A stretch of 64,000 nucleotides of DNA from Chitinophagaceae bacterium. GTDB taxonomy: Bacteria; Bacteroidota; Bacteroidia; Chitinophagales; Chitinophagaceae. A program made the translations under genes and the position numbers. The notes under the pieces are model-generated. The model was not told the origin of the DNA. It worked only from the letters and a program-made list of their open reading frames with translations, and did no database searches. Numbering within the stretch: position 1 is the stretch's first letter; every line of letters starts with the position of its first letter. The DNA lies in the NCBI GenBank assembly GCA_016719015.1, contig JADKAZ010000001.1, forward strand, positions 434,001 to 498,000, in the 5' to 3' direction. Below are positions 17,426 to 26,776 of the stretch, one piece after another.

Positions 17426-19585
17426 ATGAAGAGGATTATTATGCTTGGTTGTTTTTCATTAACAACTATTGCATCTATTGCTCAGCAAAAAGAAGAAGTA
17501 AAAGACAGTTTTCACCTGCTTTCTCCTGTTGAAGTAAGGGCTGTCCGTGCCGGAGAAAATGCACCGTTTACCAAAACAAATATTTCAAAAAAAGATATTG
17601 GTAAAAGTAACCTGGGACAGGATATTCCTTTCTTGTTAAATCAAACACCCTCTGTTGTAATCAATTCGGATGCAGGTAATGGTATTGGCTATACCGGTAT
17701 CCGCATCCGGGGAACGGATGCCACAAGAATTAATGTTACACTTAATGGCATTCCTTATAACGATGCAGAAAGCCAGGGAACATTTTTTGTAGACCTGCCG
17801 GATTTTTCTTCATCTACCGGGAGTATTCAAATTCAAAGGGGTGTTGGCACTTCTTCTAATGGTGCCGGTGCATTTGGAGGCAGTATTAATTTCAGCACCA
17901 ATGAAGTCAACAAGGATGCCTATGTTGAATTCAATAACAGCTTTGGTTCATTTAATACCTGGAAGAATACAGTCAAAGCAGGCACCGGTTTGATAAATGG
18001 TTTTACCACAGACATTCGCCTTTCCAGGATCAAGAGCGATGGATTCATTGACAGGGCAACAAGTGACCTCAGCTCCTTTCATTTTACGTCGGCATATATC
18101 GCAAAAAAATCATCTGTCAGAGTAAATGTATTTTCAGGAAAAGAGAAAACATACCAGGCCTGGTATGGCATATCTGAAACAGATTTAAATGCCGGCAACC
18201 GGACAGTAAATTATGCAGGAACGGAAAGGTCCGGCGATCCATATGATAACGAAACAGATAATTATACCCAGAAGCATTACCAGTTATTTTTTAATCATTT
18301 AATTGGGGGAAGGTTGAGTTTTAATACGGCCCTTTTTCTTACCAAAGGGAAAGGATACTATGAGCAATACAAAGACGATGAGGAGTATTTGAAATACGGA
18401 ATGCCCAATCCTCTTTCAGCGGGCATACCAATTGTCAGTTCAGATATGGTGAGACAACTCTGGTTGGATAATGATTTTTACGGCAATATTTTTTCTTTAC
18501 AATACAAAAGCAATAAAACACAGGCAACACTAGGTGGTGGTTTTACCCAATACGAAGGCTTGCATTATGGAAAAATTGTTTGGGCACAAAAGGGATTGAC
18601 AGCTATCAAAAACTGGTACGACCTTGATGCAGTAAAGACAGATTTTAATATTTACCTGAAGGAACAAACACAGTTTGCACCTAACTGGAATTGGTTCTGC
18701 GATTTACAATACCGGCATATCAAATACAATGCAGAAGGATTCAGGGATAATCCAACATTAGCAGTAAACAACCAATTCAATTTCTTTAATCCAAAAATTG
18801 GTATCAATTTCAACAAAAACGGATGGAAAGAATACTTGTCATTCAGCATCGCAAACAAAGAGCCTAACCGGGATGATTTTGAAGCCGGCACTGCCCTACA
18901 ACCGAAACCAGAAAGGCTTTATGATGTTGAAGCTGGCATCAGCAGGTCAAAAAATAGTTACAGCTGGTCGGCTACATTTTATTACATGAATTATAAAGAC
19001 CAACTGGTGCTGACAGGTAAAGTAAATGATGTAGGAGCTTACACAAGAAGCAATATTCCCAAAAGTTACCGGGTCGGTATTGAGCTGGAGGGTTCAATAA
19101 AATTGAACCCGTGGATAAATGCTGCTGCTAATATTGCACTAAGCCGGAATAAAGTAGAGAATTTCACAGAGTATATTGATGATTATGATAATGGCGGCCA
19201 GAAGACAATCAGTTATACTTCTGCAACTATTGCGTTCTCTCCGGCTGTAGTTAGCGGAGCAACAATTAATTTTTTACCGTTCAAGAATACCGAATTCAGT
19301 TTGTTGAGCAAATACGTAAGTAAACAATATTTAGACAATACGGAAAATAAAAGCCGTGCACTTAATTCATTTTTTGTACAAGATATCAGGACTATCTATA
19401 CGCTAAAAAAGAAATGGCTGAAAGAGGCAAGTATCATAGCACAGGTAAATAATATTTTCAGCAGGAAGTATGAACCAAACGGGTACACTTACAGCTATTT
19501 TGCCGGGGGGGAAACAATTACTGAGAATTATTATTTCCCGATGGCGGGAATAAATTTTATGATGGGGATTAATATCAGGCTTTAG
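17426..19585 (+). CDS. TonB-dependent outer-membrane receptor, probably for thiamin or a precursor
   Basis: The 719-residue receptor has a signal peptide (MKRIIMLGCFSLTTIASIAQ) and a plug domain (about 50-160: LLNQTPSVVIN, IRIRGTDATRINVTLNGIP, QIQRGVGTSSNGAGAFGGS). A 22-strand-type barrel follows, ending in the aromatic/hydrophobic C-terminal strand GINFMMGINIRL. It lacks the SusC-type N-terminal carboxypeptidase-like domain. Energy comes from TonB-ExbBD. The TPP riboswitch in its leader points to uptake of thiamin, a thiamin phosphate or a moiety; regulation is the only substrate evidence. No thiamin synthesis or inner-membrane transporter gene is adjacent. Confidence 0.92.
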   Translation: MKRIIMLGCFSLTTIASIAQQKEEVKDSFHLLSPVEVRAVRAGENAPFTKTNISKKDIGKSNLGQDIPFLLNQTPSVVINSDAGNGIGYTGIRIRGTDATRINVTLNGIPYNDAESQGTFFVDLPDFSSSTGSIQIQRGVGTSSNGAGAFGGSINFSTNEVNKDAYVEFNNSFGSFNTWKNTVKAGTGLINGFTTDIRLSRIKSDGFIDRATSDLSSFHFTSAYIAKKSSVRVNVFSGKEKTYQAWYGISETDLNAGNRTVNYAGTERSGDPYDNETDNYTQKHYQLFFNHLIGGRLSFNTALFLTKGKGYYEQYKDDEEYLKYGMPNPLSAGIPIVSSDMVRQLWLDNDFYGNIFSLQYKSNKTQATLGGGFTQYEGLHYGKIVWAQKGLTAIKNWYDLDAVKTDFNIYLKEQTQFAPNWNWFCDLQYRHIKYNAEGFRDNPTLAVNNQFNFFNPKIGINFNKNGWKEYLSFSIANKEPNRDDFEAGTALQPKPERLYDVEAGISRSKNSYSWSATFYYMNYKDQLVLTGKVNDVGAYTRSNIPKSYRVGIELEGSIKLNPWINAAANIALSRNKVENFTEYIDDYDNGGQKTISYTSATIAFSPAVVSGATINFLPFKNTEFSLLSKYVSKQYLDNTENKSRALNSFFVQDIRTIYTLKKKWLKEASIIAQVNNIFSRKYEPNGYTYSYFAGGETITENYYFPMAGINFMMGINIRL

Positions 19586-19622
19586 TGTTGACTAAAAGGA
19601 AGAAGAAAATCCTGCTAACTTT

Positions 19623-19937
19623 TCAACTGTTACTGCCAAACTTATTTTGCCACTCCAGGATACCCCCTGTAACATTCTTAGTATTCTTAAAACCCATTGT
19701 ATCGAGCAACATACATGCCTGCCCACTGCGAACGCCGCTGCGGCAATGGATGATCACTTCTTCTTCTTTCAGATCTTCCAGTTCGTCAACCTGAAAAGAC
19801 TGAAACTTACCTAAGGGAATAAGTGTTCCCCCAATATTAAATTCGGCATACTCATGCGGTTCCCGGCAGTCAATAAGGTGTAATTTTTCACCAGCCTCCA
19901 TACGGGCCTTTAACTCTTCAACGGAGATGTTTTGCAT
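19623..19937 (-). CDS. Single-domain rhodanese-like protein
   Basis: The 104-residue cytoplasmic protein consists of one rhodanese domain. It has LIDCREPHEYAEFNIGG near the start (CH2A-like motif) and the active-site loop HCRSGVRSGQ with the persulfide-carrying Cys. Such proteins move sulfane sulfur, but the partner is unknown. It lies 9 nt behind the PASTA-domain gene and converges with the TonB receptor gene. Confidence 0.85.
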   Translation of the reverse strand: MQNISVEELKARMEAGEKLHLIDCREPHEYAEFNIGGTLIPLGKFQSFQVDELEDLKEEEVIIHCRSGVRSGQACMLLDTMGFKNTKNVTGGILEWQNKFGSNS

Positions 19938-19946
19938 TTGATAAAA

Positions 19947-20762
19947 TTATAAGTCCAGTATTGTTTTTGTATCCGTACTGTCAGCTTTGGCAGGTTTATC
20001 TACCTGCAGCCAAACGTCTATGGTTTGCCCGGATCGAATTCGTTGAATTCTTTTCTCATCATCAAACCTCTCAGGATTTTGTTTATAGATCCAGGCCGCC
20101 AGGGTGTCTGTTACATTAGCATCCGTAACAATGGCTCCGATTACTATTCCGTTTGATTCCAGGATTTTTTTAGCTTCTCCAAAGGCCATTCCTGTTATAA
20201 CCGGTACCGTAAATTCTTTATTACCCACTCCATCACCCAGCACCAATGAAATGGTGCTCCCTTTTCTAATCTTTGTACCTGGATTTATTTGAGTGCCATT
20301 ATACCATTGTTCCAAAATGGCATTTTTAGCAAAGTCGGGTTTGAAAGTAGTATCGCCAATCTTTAGATCCATATTTTTTAGTACCATCTCTGCATTACGA
20401 AAGCTATATCCAAGAAGGTTTGGCATCTCTACGAGTGGTGGTACTGCACGACTAATAATAAGAAATACTGTGCGATGAGACTTCACCACTTCATCAGCAT
20501 CCGGGATTTGTTTGATAACTGTAAGTGGTTTTACTGTATCCACATAAACTGAATCCTGAATTTCTACTTTAAACCCGGCTTTTTTCAAAATCTCCCTCGC
20601 CTCCTCATAATTTTTTCCCGCCACAGAAGGTACTGTACTTGCCTTACCATGACTGGTAATCCAATCTAATGAAAGTAATATCGCTGCAAAAACACCGAGT
20701 CCGAGTAAAATACCTGCCAGGATGTTAACCCACAATGGACGGTTGGTAATGAATTTGAACAT
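19947..20762 (-). CDS. PASTA-domain membrane protein
   Basis: The 271-residue protein has one N-terminal membrane helix (about residues 13-31) and then three extracytoplasmic PASTA repeats. Their starts are visible at ASTVPSVAGKNYEEAREILK, VEMPNLLGYSFRNAEMVLK and FTVPVITGMAFGEAKKILE. PASTA domains bind peptidoglycan fragments in Gram-positive kinases; in Bacteroidota these stand-alone forms have no assigned role. Lying between the D-Ala-D-Ala ligase gene (55 nt upstream) and the rhodanese gene on the same strand, it may belong to a cell-wall unit. Confidence 0.85.
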   Translation of the reverse strand: MFKFITNRPLWVNILAGILLGLGVFAAILLSLDWITSHGKASTVPSVAGKNYEEAREILKKAGFKVEIQDSVYVDTVKPLTVIKQIPDADEVVKSHRTVFLIISRAVPPLVEMPNLLGYSFRNAEMVLKNMDLKIGDTTFKPDFAKNAILEQWYNGTQINPGTKIRKGSTISLVLGDGVGNKEFTVPVITGMAFGEAKKILESNGIVIGAIVTDANVTDTLAAWIYKQNPERFDDEKRIQRIRSGQTIDVWLQVDKPAKADSTDTKTILDL

Positions 20763-20817
20763 AGTTATTAAAAATACAAGGTATAATAATCAGTGCAAAA
20801 GAACCTATTCGGATCAA

Positions 20818-21810
20818 CTAGGTTTCAAGACATTCGTTAATCAGTTTTGTATAGAACTCACTCAAACTCCATCCCATGACTTTTACCTGTTGTGGTACTA
20901 TACTTGCCTCACTTTGCCCGGGAATTGTATTTACTTCAAGCATGTAGGGTCTTCCTTTCAGTTCATTATATATAAAATCAATTCGAACGACTCCCTTGCA
21001 ATTAAAAACAGTGTAAATTTTTTTTGCTGCATCCCGTATTTTATCAGCCATCACTTCGTCAACAACGGCGGGTGTGGTTTCTGTTGATTTACCCTGGTAT
21101 TTGGCTTCAAAGTCAAAAAAAGCTTTATCAGCATCTGCCTTTACTTCTGTCAGTGGTAGTACAATTATATTCCCTTTTGATTTAAAAACACCAACCGTAA
21201 ACTCTCTTCCCTTAATCATCTCTTCAACAAGTACCTGGTCATCCTCCTTAAATGCCTTTTCGATTGCCGGGGCTAACTCATCAGCAGGTTTATCGACTTT
21301 TGACATCCCTATACTAGAGCCGCCATTATTAGGCTTAATAAAAACCGGGAACTTTAGTGTGCTGATAATCTCTTCCAGACTTCCAAAACTATTTTTTATT
21401 AATAGCACCGATTTAGCTACATCAATCCCTGCCATACCTGCTACAGCCACTGCATATCTTTTATTAAATGTAATGGCAGAAGTAGCGGCGTCACAACCAG
21501 TATAGGGAATTTTTAAAGTATCAAAATAGCCCTGAAGCTTACCGTCTTCACCGGGTGTTCCGTGCATACCTATAAAGACAGCATCAAACTTTATTTTTTG
21601 ATTATCTATCTGTAAAGAAAAATCGTTTTTATCAATTTCGATTTTGCGGCCATCAATCAACTCATAAAACCACCCCTGGGAATTGATATCAATTTTATAA
21701 ACATTAAAATAATTTCTATCCAGGTTATTATCAATTGTAACGGCACTTTTATAGGATATTACTGCTTCGCCTGAAAAACCGCCAGTCACAAGAGCTATGT
21801 TCTTCTTCAT
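20818..21810 (-). CDS. ddl: D-alanine-D-alanine ligase
   Basis: Ddl joins two D-alanines for the peptidoglycan pentapeptide. The 330-residue ATP-grasp enzyme shows the N-terminal ALVTGGFSGEAVIS, the HGTPGEDGKLQGYF substrate loop, IKPNNGGSSIGM (ATP binding), VEEMIKGREFTVGV, and the metal- and D-Ala-binding EVNTIPGQSEASIVPQQ. Length is normal. The ATG at 21810 follows the usual family N-terminus. Upstream is an AATATTTG sequence that deviates by one base from the -7 consensus. Confidence 0.95.
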   Translation of the reverse strand: MKKNIALVTGGFSGEAVISYKSAVTIDNNLDRNYFNVYKIDINSQGWFYELIDGRKIEIDKNDFSLQIDNQKIKFDAVFIGMHGTPGEDGKLQGYFDTLKIPYTGCDAATSAITFNKRYAVAVAGMAGIDVAKSVLLIKNSFGSLEEIISTLKFPVFIKPNNGGSSIGMSKVDKPADELAPAIEKAFKEDDQVLVEEMIKGREFTVGVFKSKGNIIVLPLTEVKADADKAFFDFEAKYQGKSTETTPAVVDEVMADKIRDAAKKIYTVFNCKGVVRIDFIYNELKGRPYMLEVNTIPGQSEASIVPQQVKVMGWSLSEFYTKLINECLET

Positions 21811-21920
21811 TTTTTTGGGAGTGTAGTGTGTTTACTGATGCAAATATTGCAGAAAAAACGGTTTGTTGAAAATTTAGAATGCTAAAACTGACTTATTTTC
21901 CTGCTTTGAAGGAAAATAAG

Positions 21921-21952
21921 AAAGGTGAAGGCCGTTTCTCCTTCACCTTTTT
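21921..21952. terminator. Bidirectional terminator between ddl and the ferredoxin gene
   Basis: An 11-bp stem, AAAGGTGAAGG/CCTTCACCTTT, with T-rich flanks. It probably ends the ferredoxin transcript (minus strand). The 134 nt between it and the ferredoxin stop codon show no gene. Confidence 0.6.
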
Positions 21953-22085
21953 ACGACGGGACATATCACCCGCCACTTTTTAAGCAGCTTTCACTGCTAT
22001 ATATATTGAAATATGATTGTAAGTTACCAAATTTTATTTGGCAAGCACTTTCAAAGCTTGAAAATTTATACACACAATTGCCAAA

Positions 22086-22433
22086 TCAGATATGCAACAA
22101 CGCCTTTTTAGCCATTAACTGATCTACTGTTTCCTGGTACATTTCGTCCGGAACGCAGCAATCAACAGGGCAAACTGCGGCACATTGTGGCTCTTCGTGA
22201 AAACCCTGGCATTCTGTACACTTATTTGGAGTGATGTAGTAAATATCAACCGCTACAGGGGCATTTTTCTGGTCAGCGTCTACTACAGATCCATCGAGCA
22301 GGGTAAAAGACCCTTTTACTGAAGTGCCGTCAGAGACAGCCCATTCTACTCCACCTTCATAAATTGCATTATTGGGACATTCGGGCTCGCAGGCACCGCA
22401 GTTGATACATTCTTCTGTAATCTTGATAGCCAT
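22086..22433 (-). CDS. 2[4Fe-4S] ferredoxin
   Basis: This 115-residue soluble electron carrier has the first cluster motif CINCGACEPECP (residues 10-21). The second, CTECQGFHEEPQCAAVCP, has the longer spacing of the Alvin-type bacterial ferredoxins. Between them is an insert of about 45 residues (AVSDGTSVKGSFTLLDG...). Its redox partner is not evident. It is divergent from the acyl-CoA reductase gene, and the two share a 56-nt promoter region. Confidence 0.92.
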   Translation of the reverse strand: MAIKITEECINCGACEPECPNNAIYEGGVEWAVSDGTSVKGSFTLLDGSVVDADQKNAPVAVDIYYITPNKCTECQGFHEEPQCAAVCPVDCCVPDEMYQETVDQLMAKKALLHI

Positions 22434-22471
22434 AATAATTGTATTAGTTGGGTTGAGGGTTAGTTTTACAG

Positions 22472-22479
22472 CAAATTTA
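22472..22479 (-). promoter_or_regulatory. -7 box TAAATTTG for the ferredoxin gene
   Basis: It matches TAnnTTTG on the minus strand, 38 nt before the ferredoxin ATG and close to the divergent acyl-CoA reductase start. Confidence 0.45.
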
Positions 22480-22489
22480 ATTATTGAAA

Positions 22490-23488
22490 ATGAATTTACA
22501 ACATCGCATCGATTTATTAGTTCGGCTTGGGCAATATATTTTATCTGCTGATGAAGAGTGGTTGGAATGTAAGGAAAGGGCCAGCAGGGAAAACGGCTGG
22601 TTCATTCCTGAATTTATTGAACTTGCTACAAGAAATATAGCCCGGTTTTATCTAGAAAATGAGTTATTAAAGAACTGGGTAGCTTCTTATCAAATCCCAT
22701 TACACCAAACTCCGGGCACAACTGTTGGAATCGTTATGGCAGGGAATATTCCCCTGGTGGGTTTCCATGATTTTCTTTGCGTTTTTATCAGCGGTCATAA
22801 GGCCCTTATTAAGCCATCCTCCAAAGACCAGGTACTGATTAAACACCTTATTGATAAATTAGGAGATTGGGACGAGGAAACAAAAAGCCTGGTATCGTTT
22901 TCAGATATGTTGAAAGGATGTGACGCTTATATTGCTACCGGTAGCAATAATTCGTCCCGGTATTTTGATTATTATTTTGGTAAGTATCCCAATATTATCC
23001 GCCGCAACAGAACTTCTGTGGCAATACTTACCGGTGAGGAAACAAAGGAGGAGCTTGGAAAACTTGCAGATGATGTGTACCAGTATTTCGGATTGGGCTG
23101 TCGTAATGTGACAAAAATCTATGTTCCTAAAGACTATGATTTTATCCCCCTACTCGAATCGTTCAAGAAATATAACTACCTGGCAGACCATTTCAAATAC
23201 AAAAACAACTACGATTATAACCTTGCACTCCACCTGCTGAACAAGAAATACTATATGACCAATGATTCCATTTTGCTCATTGAAGAACCTGCAATTTTTT
23301 CTCCCATCAGCCAATTGAATTATGAATTTTACTCAGATAATGACGACTTGGCAGAAAAATCAGCACCGGTCCAGGACTTGCAATGTGTGGTAGGCAAGGG
23401 ATTTATTGCTTTTGGACAAGCTCAATCCCCTGCCATTACTGATTATGCGGATGGGATAGATACTTTAGCATTCCTATCAGAACTTTGA
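22490..23488 (+). CDS. Acyl-CoA reductase-like protein (LuxC-type)
   Basis: The 332-residue protein resembles the aldehyde-dehydrogenase superfamily proteins annotated as acyl-CoA reductase in Bacteroidota. Segments include TVGIVMAGNIPLVGFHDFL (nucleotide-binding region), IKPSSKDQVLIKHL, AYIATGSNNSSRYFDYYF, IIRRNRTSVAILTGEET, and GLGCRNVTKIYVP with the likely catalytic Cys. Substrate and pathway are unknown. ATG 22490 is preferred over an in-frame TTG at 22484. The divergent ferredoxin gene could supply or accept electrons, but NAD(P)H use is more typical. Confidence 0.75.
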   Translation: MNLQHRIDLLVRLGQYILSADEEWLECKERASRENGWFIPEFIELATRNIARFYLENELLKNWVASYQIPLHQTPGTTVGIVMAGNIPLVGFHDFLCVFISGHKALIKPSSKDQVLIKHLIDKLGDWDEETKSLVSFSDMLKGCDAYIATGSNNSSRYFDYYFGKYPNIIRRNRTSVAILTGEETKEELGKLADDVYQYFGLGCRNVTKIYVPKDYDFIPLLESFKKYNYLADHFKYKNNYDYNLALHLLNKKYYMTNDSILLIEEPAIFSPISQLNYEFYSDNDDLAEKSAPVQDLQCVVGKGFIAFGQAQSPAITDYADGIDTLAFLSEL

Positions 23489-23683
23489 TATAAAATGGAA
23501 AATCAGTGAAACCCGGTATTCCATTTACTCATAATCGTATTAATTTTATAATATAAAGGAAGTACGAAAAGCTTGGTAAACGATTTGTTAAACTAATTTA
23601 GTGGCAAACAATTAACCGATAAGCATCGTTACTTTGTAAAGCATGTATGAAAACTAAATAATTATTACAATTTAAAATCTGAC

Positions 23684-25195
23684 ATGAATATGAAATGGAA
23701 ACAACTTTTACTGATTATTGGAATCAGTGCCGTATCAGCTATTACCAGTGTGTGGGTATATGGAAAATTTAATCCTAAACAATCCAGTTTTGTACAATCA
23801 ACAAATGGTAATCTGCCAGTTAACTATGCCGGATATTTTGATAATGTGGCTGGTGCAGGCGAACCCGTGGATTTTACGAAAGCCGCCAATGCAGCAGTTC
23901 CTGCCGTTGTACATATCAAAACAAAAATTGCAGCTAAAAAAATAAACAACGAACTCCCCCGGACGAATAGAAATAACAGTATGGAAGACCTGTTTGATCA
24001 GTTCTTTAATAATGGTTTCGGTCCCAGGGTTCAACCAGAACAAAGGGCTTCCGGCAGTGGTGTCATTATAAGTGATGATGGCTACATAATAACCAATAAC
24101 CATGTGGTATCGGATGGTGGCCAGGGAGTAGCTGATGAAATTACCGTTTCACTAAGTAATAAGAAAACGTATAAAGCCAAATTAATTGGCAGAGATGCCG
24201 GAAGCGATCTTGCCGTTCTAAAAATTGAAGGCACGGGGTTTCCATTCTTATTATATGGCAATTCAGATAATGTAAAGCTGGGACAGTGGGTATTGGCGAT
24301 AGGCTATCCTCTAACCCTGGAAACAACTGTCACAGCAGGTATTGTTAGTGCTAAAGGAAGAAATATCGGTATTAATAGTCGCCAAAGTCAAACACCCATT
24401 GAATCATTCATACAAACAGATGCGGCAGTAAACCAGGGCAATAGTGGTGGCGCATTAATTACAACTGATGGGCAATTGATAGGAATTAATTCTGCGATAT
24501 ATGCTCCCAATGGCACTTATGCAGGTTATTCATTTGCAATTCCGGTAAACCTTACCAAAAAAATAGTTAATGACCTTATTAAATATGGCGATGTAAAAAG
24601 GCCTTATCTGGGTATTTCAGTGGCAGAAGATAAGTTTGATGCTGGCGACGGTGCCCACGTTGGTAACGTAGCTAAAGATGGTGCAGCGGCAGCAATTGGA
24701 TTGAAACCCGGTGACATAATTACCAAAATCAATGATGCCACTATTAGTTCTTGGACCGAACTACAGGCTACTGTTTCATCTTACAATTCGGGAGAAAAAA
24801 TAAATGTTACATATAAAAGGAACGGTAAAGAATATACTTCATCTGCAACATTAACTGCTAAGAGTGGCACTTACGACCAGATTGCTTCTGCCAGTATTGG
24901 CGATAAATTAGGAGCTGATTTAGAAACACTAGATCCCAAAAAAGCATTGACCTATGATATCGAAGGAGGTGTATTGGTTAAAAAAATAAAATCTGGAGGT
25001 ACGTTTAGTAAAACGAAGATGGAATCGGGATTTATAATAACAAGTGTAAATGGAATGGACATTACAAGCATTGAAGAATTAACTCAAGCAATAAAAAGCC
25101 TGAAAGGTGAAAGTATACAATTGGAAGGTATGTATCCCGGCTACGAGGGCATATATAGGTATCCGTTAAATCTGGATGAAATACCAGTGCCCTAA
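23684..25195 (+). CDS. DegP/HtrA-type periplasmic serine protease
   Basis: The 503-residue envelope protease degrades misfolded proteins. It has an N-terminal membrane anchor or signal (about 5-25) and a trypsin-like domain with catalytic His140 (ITNNHVV), Asp175 (GSDLAVLKI) and Ser254 (GNSGGALI). PDZ domain 1 covers about 305-390 (YLGISVAEDKF, IGLKPGDIITKIND) and a second, divergent PDZ about 400-500 (GGVLVKKIKSGG, FIITSVNGMDI). Length is typical of Bacteroidota HtrA. The 195 nt upstream contain no gene. A strong terminator follows. Confidence 0.95.
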   Translation: MNMKWKQLLLIIGISAVSAITSVWVYGKFNPKQSSFVQSTNGNLPVNYAGYFDNVAGAGEPVDFTKAANAAVPAVVHIKTKIAAKKINNELPRTNRNNSMEDLFDQFFNNGFGPRVQPEQRASGSGVIISDDGYIITNNHVVSDGGQGVADEITVSLSNKKTYKAKLIGRDAGSDLAVLKIEGTGFPFLLYGNSDNVKLGQWVLAIGYPLTLETTVTAGIVSAKGRNIGINSRQSQTPIESFIQTDAAVNQGNSGGALITTDGQLIGINSAIYAPNGTYAGYSFAIPVNLTKKIVNDLIKYGDVKRPYLGISVAEDKFDAGDGAHVGNVAKDGAAAAIGLKPGDIITKINDATISSWTELQATVSSYNSGEKINVTYKRNGKEYTSSATLTAKSGTYDQIASASIGDKLGADLETLDPKKALTYDIEGGVLVKKIKSGGTFSKTKMESGFIITSVNGMDITSIEELTQAIKSLKGESIQLEGMYPGYEGIYRYPLNLDEIPVP

Positions 25196-25213
25196 TAACT
25201 ATTTCTAAAAATT

Positions 25214-25250
25214 AAAAGAGCCGTTTAGCGAAATGCTGAACGGCTCTTTT
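25214..25250. terminator. Bidirectional terminator between the degP-like and amylase genes
   Basis: An extended stem of AAAAGAGCCGTT/AACGGCTCTTTT, continued inward by TTTAGC/GCTGAA, with loop GAAAT. It separates two convergent genes. Confidence 0.85.
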
Positions 25251-25267
25251 AATAGAAAACAACAAAG

Positions 25268-26656
25268 TTATTTATCATACACGAGATACTCCCATCCCTG
25301 CATTTCAAAACTCTTTTCCGTTGTAAAATCATTAGCAGATCCGGAAAAAGCATTCCTGAATGTTCCGGTAACTATAGAATCCAAAATATCAAAATGCAAA
25401 TCCTTTTGTTTAGAAAGGTTTAAGACTACGAGGACTTCCCGGCTTCCGCTTTTTCGCAAATAAGCAAATATATTTTTAGGGTCGCTGGTTTTAATACGAA
25501 ATGTTTGAACAGTAGGGTCGCCACTGCGAAGAGCAGGGTTATTAGTTTTAAGATTTAATAAGACCTTATAAAAATCATGTAGTTCATTCTTTGTATTCCA
25601 CTTAATAACATCCTTTTCAAAAAATTCTAACCGTTTCAAATTGGGCAGTTCCTGGCCAGAATACAATAATGGTATTCCATTCCATGTGGCACTAAATACT
25701 GCTAATGATTTTGCCATATCTCCATATTTCTCATACTCAGTTCCGTTCCAGCTATTCTCATCATGATTAGTAGTGAACCATGCCCTGGTGGTACTATCTC
25801 CAAGGTCATCATATCTTTTTAAAACGGTAAACAGTGTATCCAGCGTTCCGCTTTTCTTGTAAAAATCTTCTGTTTTGTGCATCCATGTCCAGGTATAGCT
25901 GGCATCAAAAGCCTCACCATACTCAGGTTTTTCCAATTCATCGAATTCGCCCAGCCAAAACAGTGGTTTAACTGCATCTAATTCTTTCCTGGCTTCTTTC
26001 CAGAAATCCAATTCTACCCAAAAAGCAAGATCGCAGCGAAAGCCGTCTATATCACATTCGGTTACCCAAAACTTCATGGCTTCTTTCATCGCCATTCGCA
26101 AATCCTTATTACTAAAATCAAGTTCTATAATATCATCCATGCCAGAGGCTCTCTTAAAATCATTGGTAGCTGAATCTTTGAGAAAATATTCAGGATGTTC
26201 TTTTGTCCATCTATGATCCCAGCCAGTATGGTTAGCCACCCAGTCAATTATGACTTTAAAACCCATTTCATGTGCTTGTTTTACCAGGCTTTTAAAATCA
26301 TCAAGCGTACCAAATTCAGGATTGATGGCGGTATAATCAGAGCAGGCATAATAACTGCCCAATGAGCCTTTTTTATTTTTTTGTGCAATGGGGGTTACCG
26401 GCATAAACCAAAGTGTTTTCACACCCATATCTTTTAATCTTGGCAATTCCCGGACAAATGCATTAAATGTACCAGCCGCGGTAAATTGACGGATATTTAC
26501 TTCATAGATGTTGGTGTTGTGCATCCACTCAACTGGTTTAAATCGGGTTTGCATGCTGCTTATATTTTTTTGAGTTTTGGTTTCATCTTCCTTTTTCATG
26601 AGTTTGCAAGAACTCAGCAAAAAACAGAAAGTGAAAGCAAGCAATAAGTATCTCAT
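25268..26656 (-). CDS. Alpha-amylase family (GH13) lipoprotein
   Basis: A glycoside hydrolase of about 462 residues for alpha-1,4-glucans, probably surface or periplasmic. The signal peptide MRYLLLAFTFCFLLSSC ends in a lipobox Cys. GH13 regions are visible: I DWVANHTGW, II GFRCDLAF with the nucleophile Asp, III LFWLGEFDELE with the acid/base Glu, IV FTTNHDENSW. I chose ATG 26656; the open frame continues to 26776, but that extension has no signal-peptide character and abuts the divergent ispH start. A glucan phosphorylase homologue lies 1.4 kb away on the same strand. Confidence 0.9.
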   Translation of the reverse strand: MRYLLLAFTFCFLLSSCKLMKKEDETKTQKNISSMQTRFKPVEWMHNTNIYEVNIRQFTAAGTFNAFVRELPRLKDMGVKTLWFMPVTPIAQKNKKGSLGSYYACSDYTAINPEFGTLDDFKSLVKQAHEMGFKVIIDWVANHTGWDHRWTKEHPEYFLKDSATNDFKRASGMDDIIELDFSNKDLRMAMKEAMKFWVTECDIDGFRCDLAFWVELDFWKEARKELDAVKPLFWLGEFDELEKPEYGEAFDASYTWTWMHKTEDFYKKSGTLDTLFTVLKRYDDLGDSTTRAWFTTNHDENSWNGTEYEKYGDMAKSLAVFSATWNGIPLLYSGQELPNLKRLEFFEKDVIKWNTKNELHDFYKVLLNLKTNNPALRSGDPTVQTFRIKTSDPKNIFAYLRKSGSREVLVVLNLSKQKDLHFDILDSIVTGTFRNAFSGSANDFTTEKSFEMQGWEYLVYDK

Positions 26657-26763
26657 AGTCCGAACTTTGGAGGGAAGATAATAAGAAGTTTCGAGTTTAA
26701 TAATCACAAGATATAATACATGTAAGGCAGTTTCCGATTTTATGCATAACCATAAACCATTAT

Positions 26764-26771
26764 TATCTTTG
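26764..26771 (+). promoter_or_regulatory. -7 box TATCTTTG, 5 nt before the ispH ATG
   Basis: TATCTTTG, CACAC, ATG (26777). It matches TAnnTTTG; a transcript starting about five bases later would be leaderless. Confidence 0.6.
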
Positions 26772-26776
26772 CACAC

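Noticed and set aside
21900..21975. Minus-strand micro-ORF (about 23 codons, starting MSRRKKVKEKRP) upstream of ddl
   Set aside because: It coincides with the stem-loop of a terminator and has no promoter or start context; the basic composition comes from the hairpin.
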